Source of the DNA: an uncultured Mediterranea sp.
Lineage (GTDB): Bacteria > Bacteroidota > Bacteroidia > Bacteroidales > Bacteroidaceae
Assembly: GCA_946007445.1 (NCBI GenBank)
Contig: CAMGAL010000153.1
Span: forward strand, 1-5,531
Direction: 5' to 3'
DNA length: 5,531 nt
Position 1 is the first letter of the stretch; each line of letters starts with the position of its first letter. Positions 1 through 5,531 of the stretch are shown one piece after another. The notes beneath the pieces were generated by a model. It was not told the DNA's origin. It worked only from the letters and a program-made list of their open reading frames with translations, and searched no databases. Made by a program: the position numbers and the translations under genes.

Positions 1-2
1 TG

Positions 3-2333
3 TGTTTTTCTATTTTTGGCTTGAATGTCATCCTACGAACCCTCGCGGTCTGTGCCATCGGACTGATGGCCACCGGCACACAAGCCGCCAAGCCCACCGA
101 AGCACAGCAGGTGAGGCAACTGATTGACAAAGTGAACCGGCAGTGGCAATCGACCCACTCGCCCGAGACCAACTCCTTCTGGCACCACGCCGCCTACCAC
201 ACCGGCAACATGGAGGCCTACTTCCTGACCGGCAACGAAGAGTACCTGAAATTCTCGGAAGCATGGGCCGAGCACAACCAGTGGAAAGGCGCCAAGAGCG
301 ACGACAAGAGCCAGTGGAAGATGACCTACGGCGAAACGGACGAATACGTACTCTTCGGCGACTACCAGATCTGCTTCCAGACCTATGCCGACCTCTACAA
401 CATCCTGCCCGACGACAAGCGCATCCGCCGTGCCCGCGAAGTGATGGAGTATGAGATGAGCACCCCCCGCAACGACTACTGGTGGTGGAGCGACGGACTC
501 TATATGGTGATGCCTGTCATGACCAAGCTCTACAAGATTACGCGCAATCCGCTCTACCTCGACAAACTGTATGAATACATCTGCTACTCCGACAGCATCA
601 TGTACGACCAGGAGGAGCACCTCTACTATCGCGATGCCCGCTACGTCTATCCCAAGCACCAGACCAACGCAGGCAAGAAGGACTTCTGGGCCCGAGGTGA
701 CGGATGGGTGGTGGCCGGACTGGCCAAGGTGCTGCAAGACCTCCCCAAGGACTATAAGCACTACCCCTTCTTCGCACAGAAGTTCCGCGACATGTGTCAG
801 GCTGTAGCCGCCATCCAGCAGCCCGAAGGCTACTGGACCCGCAGCATGATGGACCCCGAGCAGGCTCCGGGAGCCGAAACGAGCGGTACGGCATTCTTTG
901 CCTATGGCATCATGTGGGGCATCAACCACGGCTACCTGGACAAGGCCACCTTCATGCCCACCTTCCAGAAGGCCTGGAACTACCTCTCCAAGACCGCCGT
1001 GCAGAAAGACGGCACTGTGGGCTACGTGCAGCCCATCGGCGACCGTGCCATCCCCGGCCAGGTGATTGACGCGAAATCGACAGCCGACTTCGGCGTGGGT
1101 GCCTTCCTGCTGGCCGCTTGCGAATATGTGCGCCACCTGGAATCGACTATCAATCCCGACCGCGCCTACTGGACCAACCTGGCCTATCAGATGGCCTACC
1201 CTGTGCTGAGCAACATGGCCAAGGGCGAGCTGCAGAAGAATATGCTGGTGGAGGTCAGCCCCACTTGGGACGGACGCAACATCAAGGTGACCTACATGGA
1301 GTGCTTTGGCCGACTGATGGCCGGCATCGCCCCCTGGCTCTCGCTGCCCGATGATGACACCGCCGAAGGCCAAATGCGCAAGGAGCTGCGTGACTTGGCT
1401 CTGAAGAGCTATGCCAACGCCGTCGACCCCGACAGCCCCGACTACCTGCTGTGGCGTAGCCCCGGCCAGCCCCTCGTAGATGGCGCCTATGTGGCCGAGA
1501 GCTTCCTCCGTGCCTACGACCAGCTGTGGAAACCCCTCGACGACACCACCAAGCAACGCTACATCACCGAATTTACCCACATGCGTTGCACCGACCCTCC
1601 CTATACCAACTGGTTGCTCTTCTCCTCGACCATCGAGAGCTTCCTGGCCAAGGTAGGTGCCGATGCCGATGAGTATCGCATCAACTCGGCCATCCGCAAG
1701 GTGGAGGAGTGGTATGTGGGCGATGGCTGGTATGCCGACGGCCCGACGTTTGCCTTCGACTACTACAGCAGCTATGTGTTCCACCCCATGTATCTGGAGA
1801 CCCTGCAGGCTATGGCTGACAGCAAGACCCGTACACGCATCGACTATGCCAAGTATCGCGAGCGCGCCCTGCGCCGCACGCAGAAGTTCAGCCTCATTCT
1901 GGAGCGTTTCATCTCGCCCGAAGGCACCTTCCCCGTCTTTGGCCGTAGCATCCCCTACCGCATGGCTTGTATGCAGCCTCTGGCTTTGATGGCTTGGTAC
2001 GACCTGCTGCCCGCCGGCGTGAACCGCGCCGCCGTACGTTGCGCCCTGACCGCCGTGATGAAACGCATGTTTGCCACAGGCGACAACTTCAACGAGAAGG
2101 GCTTCCTGACCATCGGCTTCACAGGCAAGCAGCCCAACGTGGCCGACTGGTACACCAACAACGGCAGCCTCTACATGTGCTCACTCTCCTTCCTGCCCCT
2201 GGCTCTGCCTGCCACACACCCCTTCTGGAGCGATGCCGCCCAGCCCTGGACCAGCGTCCGTGCCTGGGGTGGACAGCCCTTCCCCAAGGATCATGCCTGG
2301 AGAGACAATATCCGCACTTGGGATTTGTTCTAA
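3..2333 (+). CDS. Secreted GH105 unsaturated uronyl hydrolase fused to DUF2264 domain (5' end probably outside window)
   Basis: Predicted exported glycan-degrading enzyme. Residue numbers count from the TTG at 21. A hydrophobic signal peptide (about 2-22, ending near GTQA) is followed by an alpha/alpha-barrel of the GH105 family (about 25-375). The family hydrolyses 4,5-unsaturated uronic acids from oligosaccharides left by polysaccharide lyases. Its hallmarks are present: WWWSDGLYM (154-162), whose D158 matches the catalytic Asp of YteR-type enzymes, FWARGDGW (222-229) and ETSGTAFF (286-293). The second half (about 380-765) is a DUF2264 domain, recognised from TNWLLFSSTIESF (529-541) and WYVGDGWYADG (564-574) followed by FDYYSSYVFHP. 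I recall DUF2264 being linked to CAZy GH154 beta-glucuronidases, but that is memory. The frame is open through positions 3-20 to the edge and TTG starts are rare, so an ATG just upstream of the window is likelier. The stop is TAA at 2331-2333, overlapping the convergent gene's stop. The periplasm is the likely location; I see no lipobox, but the N-terminus is incomplete. The substrate is not determinable here. Family calls are firm; specificity is inference. Confidence 0.9.
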   Translation, partial: CFSIFGLNVILRTLAVCAIGLMATGTQAAKPTEAQQVRQLIDKVNRQWQSTHSPETNSFWHHAAYHTGNMEAYFLTGNEEYLKFSEAWAEHNQWKGAKSDDKSQWKMTYGETDEYVLFGDYQICFQTYADLYNILPDDKRIRRAREVMEYEMSTPRNDYWWWSDGLYMVMPVMTKLYKITRNPLYLDKLYEYICYSDSIMYDQEEHLYYRDARYVYPKHQTNAGKKDFWARGDGWVVAGLAKVLQDLPKDYKHYPFFAQKFRDMCQAVAAIQQPEGYWTRSMMDPEQAPGAETSGTAFFAYGIMWGINHGYLDKATFMPTFQKAWNYLSKTAVQKDGTVGYVQPIGDRAIPGQVIDAKSTADFGVGAFLLAACEYVRHLESTINPDRAYWTNLAYQMAYPVLSNMAKGELQKNMLVEVSPTWDGRNIKVTYMECFGRLMAGIAPWLSLPDDDTAEGQMRKELRDLALKSYANAVDPDSPDYLLWRSPGQPLVDGAYVAESFLRAYDQLWKPLDDTTKQRYITEFTHMRCTDPPYTNWLLFSSTIESFLAKVGADADEYRINSAIRKVEEWYVGDGWYADGPTFAFDYYSSYVFHPMYLETLQAMADSKTRTRIDYAKYRERALRRTQKFSLILERFISPEGTFPVFGRSIPYRMACMQPLALMAWYDLLPAGVNRAAVRCALTAVMKRMFATGDNFNEKGFLTIGFTGKQPNVADWYTNNGSLYMCSLSFLPLALPATHPFWSDAAQPWTSVRAWGGQPFPKDHAWRDNIRTWDLF

Positions 2334-3406
2334 AACGCTTCCAACAGCCTGACAATCTCCTCTACCTCGTCAGTCAGCGAAAGTAAGAGGTTCTGATACT
2401 TGCCGGTCTTCACCAGATGTTGCATCAAGGGGAAGACCGGCATCTCTTCGGTCCAATAGCGACTGCCGAGAAAGACCATCGGACTGGCATAGCCGAAACT
2501 GAGGTAGTGGTTCTGCACCGCATCCTGGAAAATCTCCTGCATGGTGCCTGCGCTGCCGGGAGCATAGACAATGCCTCCCTTGGCCAGCGTCAGCAGGTCG
2601 TCCTCACGCAGGCTGTTATCAAACAGCTTGGCTATGTGGGTCGCAAAGGGAGTGGCAGGCTCATGGCCATAGAACCCCGTGGGCCCACCCAGACTCTCGT
2701 ATCGCTCCCGCGGAAACTCCAGCATGACCCGAAACGCCGTCTCCAGCCACAGACGGTCCTTGAACGAAGGGGCCCGCAGCAGCCTTTGCATGGCCCGCTC
2801 CATCTCCTCCTCCGTGCGTCCGGCCATCCAGGCACCCAGATGAGTGGCCTCCATGGCTCCGGGACCTCCCCCGCTCACCATCAGGTAGCCCTTCTCCGTA
2901 AGCTGTTTGGACACCTCGGCCACCCTGCGGAACATGGCATCGCTACGCAGCAGTCCATGTCCGCCCATGATGCCTACCACACGCCGCTCGTCATATCCGG
3001 CCAGCAGTTCGCGCATGGCTCGGCGTTGCGAGTAGTCGTGCAGCGTACGTGCCAGCTGCTCCCTCAGAGGTGCCGTATCACCTCCCATCTCCACATACCG
3101 GCGATAGACACGCGTATCGAAACAGTCGCGGGCCGAATCAGGCTCTCCCGGCCGATAGCCGGCATAGAGGGTCGCCGCATCATAGAGTTGCTCGCGGAAG
3201 CAGCCGCACGCCTCGGTCGTGGATGCCCCCAGCAAGTCGCGCAAAGCAGCTACGGTTTCATTCTCCTCTTCATGGGTCACAGGCGGAGTCACCTCCTGCC
3301 TCGCCGGCAGGGCCACACGCTTGTGCATCTGCTTCCCTTTGCCTGCCATAGCCGCCTTGCGGATCAGATAGGCTTCATATTGCTTTTCCAGATAGTTGTC
3401 TGCCAT
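2330..3406 (-). CDS. LOG-like Rossmann-fold nucleotide-binding protein (possible nucleotide nucleosidase)
   Basis: Cytoplasmic protein of 358 residues with no signal peptide or membrane segment. The C-terminal two thirds (about 140-358) form a Rossmann fold of the LOG / lysine-decarboxylase-like family. The first strand and turn are VVGIMGGHGLLR (143-154), the glycine-rich loop is SGGGPGAMEA (178-187), and PGSAGTMQE (283-291) sits where the family signature PGGxGTxxE is expected. Characterised relatives (plant and bacterial LOG, E. coli PpnN) cleave the N-glycosidic bond of nucleoside 5'-monophosphates. The name lysine decarboxylase often attached to them is historical. Residues 1-140 are an extension with a charged helical start (MADNYLEKQYEAYLIRK) and a low-complexity stretch around 35-50. 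This is longer than plain LOG proteins of about 180-200 residues, and its role is unknown to me. The ATG at 3406 is the start because the region just upstream becomes AT-rich and non-coding. The gene is convergent with the GH105 gene (stops overlap) and divergent from the PCMD gene, so it is probably transcribed alone. Activity is inferred from the family; the second glycine of the signature is replaced by serine. Confidence 0.88.
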   Translation of the reverse strand: MADNYLEKQYEAYLIRKAAMAGKGKQMHKRVALPARQEVTPPVTHEEENETVAALRDLLGASTTEACGCFREQLYDAATLYAGYRPGEPDSARDCFDTRVYRRYVEMGGDTAPLREQLARTLHDYSQRRAMRELLAGYDERRVVGIMGGHGLLRSDAMFRRVAEVSKQLTEKGYLMVSGGGPGAMEATHLGAWMAGRTEEEMERAMQRLLRAPSFKDRLWLETAFRVMLEFPRERYESLGGPTGFYGHEPATPFATHIAKLFDNSLREDDLLTLAKGGIVYAPGSAGTMQEIFQDAVQNHYLSFGYASPMVFLGSRYWTEEMPVFPLMQHLVKTGKYQNLLLSLTDEVEEIVRLLEAF

Positions 3407-3435
3407 GATACCAAATAAAAATGTTCTTTATGGCG

Positions 3436-3443
3436 CGAAGATA
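3436..3443 (-). promoter_or_regulatory. Candidate -7 element for the LOG-like gene
   Basis: On the minus strand this reads TATCTTCG, one mismatch from the Bacteroidota -7 consensus TAnnTTTG. It lies 29 bp upstream of the start codon at 3406, which would give a leader of roughly 20-25 nt. No TTTG -33 box is found at the usual 19-21 nt upstream distance. A competing weak match is TTATTTTG on the minus strand (3453 down to 3446), with TTTC (3478 down to 3475) 21 nt further upstream. Either could be the true site, so this is only a candidate. Confidence 0.3.
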
Positions 3444-3461
3444 AGCAAAATAATCCACTGA

Positions 3462-3493
3462 TTTGTTTATCTATGAAACGATTGCTACTTTTG
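3462..3493 (+). promoter_or_regulatory. Bacteroidota-type sigma-ABfr promoter for the PCMD-Omp85 operon
   Basis: TTTG at 3462-3465 and TACTTTTG at 3486-3493 are separated by exactly 20 nt. Both boxes match the Bacteroides primary-sigma consensus (TTTG, 19-21 nt, TAnnTTTG) without a mismatch. Transcription should begin about 5-8 nt after the -7 box, around 3498-3501. That leaves a very short leader of about 15 nt before the ATG at 3515. Such a leader has no room for a riboswitch or attenuator and contains no Shine-Dalgarno sequence, as is normal in this phylum. The site lies in an AT-rich gap between divergent genes. Confidence 0.8.
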
Positions 3494-3499
3494 TGGTGA

Positions 3500-3515
3500 A
3501 ACAGACTAACAGACA
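3500..3515 (+). repeat. Two tandem 8-mers abutting the PCMD start codon
   Basis: AACAGACT (3500-3507) is followed directly by AACAGACA (3508-3515), the last A being the first base of the ATG. The pair makes up essentially the whole predicted 5' leader. It may be chance in so short a stretch, but a similar arrangement of 7-8-bp units precedes the next gene as well. Confidence 0.55.
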
Positions 3516-4468
3516 TGAAAATTCTACTGACCATCGGAATACTCTGCTCCGCGACTTGGGCAGCTGCCCAAGAGCGATTCGTACCGCTGAAGTATGGCGA
3601 TATGGAGCAATGGGTGGTGCGCACCATCCACGAATCATCCATCATAGGCGGCCAGGAGAAGACGCTCTATGAGATAGGCCCCAACCAGACCATAGAGGGC
3701 AATGAGGCCTACACCCACTCAGGCGGCTCCCCTTGGGGCACCTCCAACGTCATGGCCAAGGTGATGGGCATCGTCAAGACCAACAACACGGTCTATCGCG
3801 ACACCCACGAAGGACATGGCTCCTGCGCCCGGCTGGAGACCCACATCGAGCAGGTCAAGGTGCTCGGCATGGTGAACATCAGTGTACTGGCAGCCGGCTC
3901 CATCTTCCTGGGCGACATGAAGGAACCCATCACCGGCACCAAAGAGGGAGTGCAGGCCATGAACTGGGGCATCCCCTACCGACAGCGGCCGGTGGCCCTG
4001 CGCTACGACTACCGCATGAAGAGTGCCGGACAGCCCAACCGCCTCCGGCTGACCGGCTTCAGCAAGCGGGCCACCGTGCCCGGCAAGGACTGCGCCATCA
4101 CCACCCTGCTGCTGCAACGCCGCACCGAAGATGCGCAAGGCAACCTGACAGCCAAGCGGGTAGGTACGCTGGTAGTGACCTACTCAGACACCACCGACGG
4201 CTGGGTGGAGAGTGCCACCTACCCCATCCGCTACGGCGACATCACCCGCCAAGCCGACTACAAGGCCGAGTTGATGGGCCTGCGCCAGTGCGACTATGCC
4301 CGCAACAGCCGGGGCGAGAACGTCCTCGTACGCGAGACCGGCTGGGCAGAGCCCGGTGAAGAGCCCACCCACCTGCTGCTGCAATTCTCCTCCAGCCACG
4401 GCGGAGCCTACATCGGAACCCCCGGCAACACCTTCTGGGTGGACAATGTGGGTCTCTGCTTCGAATAA
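3515..4468 (+). CDS. Exported PCMD-domain protein (putative carbohydrate metabolism domain)
   Basis: Protein of 317 residues. A standard signal peptide (MKILLTIGIL... to about 18) has a plausible signal-peptidase I site after WAAA. No lipobox cysteine follows, so a soluble periplasmic protein is expected. The mature part belongs to the PCMD family (PF13201-like), beta-sandwich proteins of Bacteroidales. Telling segments are SPWGTSNVMAKVMGIVKTN (72-90), CARLETHIEQVKVLG (104-118), ISVLAAGSIFLG (122-133), then GQPNRLRLTGFS (172-183). The C-terminal signature SSSHGGAYIGTPGNTFWVDNV is split as SSSHGGAYIGT (292-302) and NTFWVDNV (305-312). Four cysteines remain in the mature part (104, 193, 259, 315), so disulfides are possible. 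The family name is a guess from structural resemblance to carbohydrate-binding folds, and no activity is established that I know of. A consensus promoter lies 22-53 bp upstream, and the next gene begins 30 bp after the stop, so the two are probably co-transcribed. The start ATG is fixed by the promoter and signal peptide. Confidence 0.88.
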   Translation: MKILLTIGILCSATWAAAQERFVPLKYGDMEQWVVRTIHESSIIGGQEKTLYEIGPNQTIEGNEAYTHSGGSPWGTSNVMAKVMGIVKTNNTVYRDTHEGHGSCARLETHIEQVKVLGMVNISVLAAGSIFLGDMKEPITGTKEGVQAMNWGIPYRQRPVALRYDYRMKSAGQPNRLRLTGFSKRATVPGKDCAITTLLLQRRTEDAQGNLTAKRVGTLVVTYSDTTDGWVESATYPIRYGDITRQADYKAELMGLRQCDYARNSRGENVLVRETGWAEPGEEPTHLLLQFSSSHGGAYIGTPGNTFWVDNVGLCFE

Positions 4469-4498
4469 ATCGTCCAATCGTCAATCATCCAATCGTCC
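4468..4498 (+). repeat. Four tandem ~8-bp AATCGTCC repeats filling the PCMD-Omp85 gap
   Basis: Reading from the last base of the TAA stop: AATCGTCC (4468-4475), AATCGTC (4476-4482, one base short), AATCATCC (4483-4490, one substitution), AATCGTCC (4491-4498). The ATG at 4499 follows directly. The array accounts for the whole intergenic spacer and ends flush with the start codon. No Shine-Dalgarno sequence is present. Unit-number changes would alter stop-to-start spacing without touching either reading frame. Whether this is a regulatory element or slippage debris is not visible from one sequence. Confidence 0.75.
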
Positions 4499-5531
4499 AT
4501 GAAAAAGTTCCTTCTCAGCCTCCTGCTCCTGCTGCCTATCACGGCGTCTGCCCAAACCGACACCTTGCAGAGCGAACGACGAGGATGGTTCAACCGCTTC
4601 CTCGACTACTTCAACGATGCCAACAAGGAGAAGCCTCAACGCAAGTTTGACTTTAGCATCATCGGAGGCCCCCACTACAGTACCGACACCAAGTTAGGCA
4701 TCGGCCTGGTGGCAGCCGGCCTGTACCGTACCGACCCGGGCGACACGGCGCTCCCACCCTCGCATGTATCGCTCTTCGGCGACTTCTCCACCGTAGGTTT
4801 CTACCTGCTGGGCATACGGGGCACACACCTCTTTCCCCAAGACCGCTACCGGCTGGACTATACGCTGTATGGCTTCTACTTTCCCAGCAAGCTATGGGGC
4901 ATCGGCTACGAGCAAGGCGACTGCAAGGCCAACGAGTCGGAACTGAAACGATGGCAGGCACGGGTGAAGGCATCGTTCCTCATCCGCATCGCTTCCAGCC
5001 TCTATGTAGGCCCCATGGCCACCTACGACTTCGTACTGGCCAAAGAGGTGGAACGCCCCGAACTGCTGAAGGGCATGGACCGCCGCACCTCCAACTTCGG
5101 CCTCGGTCTCTCGCTGGTCTACGACACCCGCGACGTGATGACCAATCCCCACGAAGGGTGCTACATCAATCTGTCCCAGAGCTTCCAACCCCGATTTCTC
5201 GGCAACGACTACGCCTTCAGCACGACCGACTGGCGACTCAATGCCTACCAACGCATCTGGCGCGGAGGCATCCTGGCCGGTGACTTCCGCGGCACCCTCA
5301 ACTTCGGCAATCCCTCCTGGGGCATGATGGCCCAGCTGGGCAGTAGCCAGTCCATGCGGGGCTACTACGAAGGGCGCTACCGCGACAAACATAAGATGGA
5401 GGGCACGCTGGAACTTCGCCAACACGTCTGGCGGCGCAACGGAGTGGTGGCATGGATCGGTGCAGGCACCGTCTTCCATAGCATCGGCTCACTGTGTGCC
5501 GACCGCCTGCTGCCCAACAAGAGTCTGGGCT
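4499..5531 (+). CDS. Omp85 (BamA/TamA-family) outer-membrane beta-barrel protein, apparently POTRA-less, 3' end outside window
   Basis: The open frame runs from ATG 4499 to the right edge with no stop, giving 344 residues. A signal peptide (MKKFLLSLLLLLPITASA, about 1-18) is followed by only some 30 residues containing RRGWFNRFLDYF (27-38). Barrel strands then begin at about 50 (FDFSIIGGPHYS). Omp85 hallmarks are clear: DTRDVMTNPHEG (209-220) and, in the expected later loop, SMRGYYEGRYRD (285-296), where R287-G288-Y289 is the conserved (V)RGY/F motif of loop 6 that reaches into the barrel. Alternating polar/aromatic strands run throughout (for example VSLFGDFSTVGFYLLGIRG, 90-108). The periplasmic POTRA domains of BamA, TamA and FhaC are absent, matching the short POTRA-less Omp85 proteins known in Bacteroidota. 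Such proteins are around 380-400 residues as I recall, so perhaps 40-60 residues and the last strands lie outside. Location is the outer membrane. Function (protein or lipid insertion, or transport) is unknown for this subgroup. It follows the PCMD gene by 30 bp in the same transcription unit. Confidence 0.87.
   Translation, partial: MKKFLLSLLLLLPITASAQTDTLQSERRGWFNRFLDYFNDANKEKPQRKFDFSIIGGPHYSTDTKLGIGLVAAGLYRTDPGDTALPPSHVSLFGDFSTVGFYLLGIRGTHLFPQDRYRLDYTLYGFYFPSKLWGIGYEQGDCKANESELKRWQARVKASFLIRIASSLYVGPMATYDFVLAKEVERPELLKGMDRRTSNFGLGLSLVYDTRDVMTNPHEGCYINLSQSFQPRFLGNDYAFSTTDWRLNAYQRIWRGGILAGDFRGTLNFGNPSWGMMAQLGSSQSMRGYYEGRYRDKHKMEGTLELRQHVWRRNGVVAWIGAGTVFHSIGSLCADRLLPNKSLG

Noticed and set aside
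33..1784. 583-codon open frame on the minus strand inside the GH105-DUF2264 gene
   Set aside because: It is the antisense of a GC-rich gene with strong third-position C/G bias, which removes stops from the complementary frame. The translation is a monotonous run of V, G, A, H and L with no recognisable domain. The sense strand has clear GH105 and DUF2264 motifs.
2334..2420. Possible terminator after the GH105-DUF2264 gene
   Set aside because: I looked for a GC-rich stem followed by a T-run on either strand near the convergent stops and saw none. The region is coding for the LOG-like protein.
2417..3418. 333-codon open frame on the plus strand across the LOG-like gene
   Set aside because: It is antisense to a gene with intact Rossmann and LOG motifs. 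Its own translation shows no family motif, and its extent mirrors the real gene.
3407..3514. Small RNA, riboswitch or phage attachment site in the divergent gap
   Set aside because: The predicted leaders are about 15-25 nt, too short for a riboswitch. I see no stable extended hairpin, tRNA-like end or flanking integrase.
3364..3645. 93-codon minus-strand frame across the divergent promoter region
   Set aside because: It overlaps the start of the LOG gene, the consensus promoter and the 5' end of the PCMD gene. It has no plausible promoter of its own and no recognisable motif.
3733..4359. 208-codon plus-strand frame within the PCMD gene
   Set aside because: It is an out-of-frame shadow rich in R, P, H and Q, typical of a shifted GC-rich gene. 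The overlapping frame has a signal peptide and the PCMD C-terminal signature.
4468..4498. CRISPR-like or IS-related repeat
   Set aside because: The units are only 7-8 bp and contiguous, without spacers. There are no inverted ends, target duplication or transposase nearby.
4892..5479. 195-codon minus-strand frame inside the Omp85 gene
   Set aside because: It is an antisense shadow. The plus frame has a signal peptide, barrel strands and both Omp85 motifs, while this one has an A/V/G-rich composition without a domain.

Overview
The window looks like chromosome of a fairly GC-rich member of the Bacteroidales (Bacteroidota). Four things support this. The promoter ahead of the third gene is a clean Bacteroidota sigma-ABfr type (TTTG, 20-nt gap, TAnnTTTG). 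No start codon has a recognisable Shine-Dalgarno sequence. The third gene belongs to the PCMD family, which I know almost only from gut Bacteroidales. The first gene is a pectin/proteoglycan-type glycan-degrading enzyme of a kind common in Bacteroides and Prevotella relatives. Genus cannot be called from the sequence alone.

Layout: (1) The left end to 2333 (+) is a secreted two-domain carbohydrate-active protein, an N-terminal GH105 unsaturated-uronyl hydrolase joined to a C-terminal DUF2264 domain. Its reading frame is open to the window edge, so the true start is probably just outside. (2) 2330-3406 (-) is a LOG-like Rossmann-fold nucleotide-binding protein. It converges on the first gene, and the two stop codons overlap by 4 bp. 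(3) 3407-3514 is a 108-bp AT-rich divergent intergenic region with a strong promoter for the rightward genes and a weaker candidate for the leftward gene. (4) 3515-4468 (+) is an exported PCMD-domain protein. (5) 4469-4498 is a 30-bp gap filled by short tandem repeats of about 8 bp. (6) 4499 to the right edge (+) is the 5' part of an Omp85/BamA-TamA-family outer-membrane barrel that appears to have no POTRA domains. It has no stop inside the window.

Working together: the PCMD and Omp85 genes look like one transcription unit, an exported soluble protein followed 30 bp later by an outer-membrane barrel. That makes them a candidate functional pair at the envelope. The GH105-DUF2264 protein is an independent glycan-processing enzyme, perhaps the last gene of a cluster extending left of the window. 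The LOG-like protein is a cytoplasmic nucleotide-related enzyme with no obvious link to either side. I see no RNA genes, insertion sequences, CRISPR arrays or attachment sites. I found no convincing intrinsic terminator.
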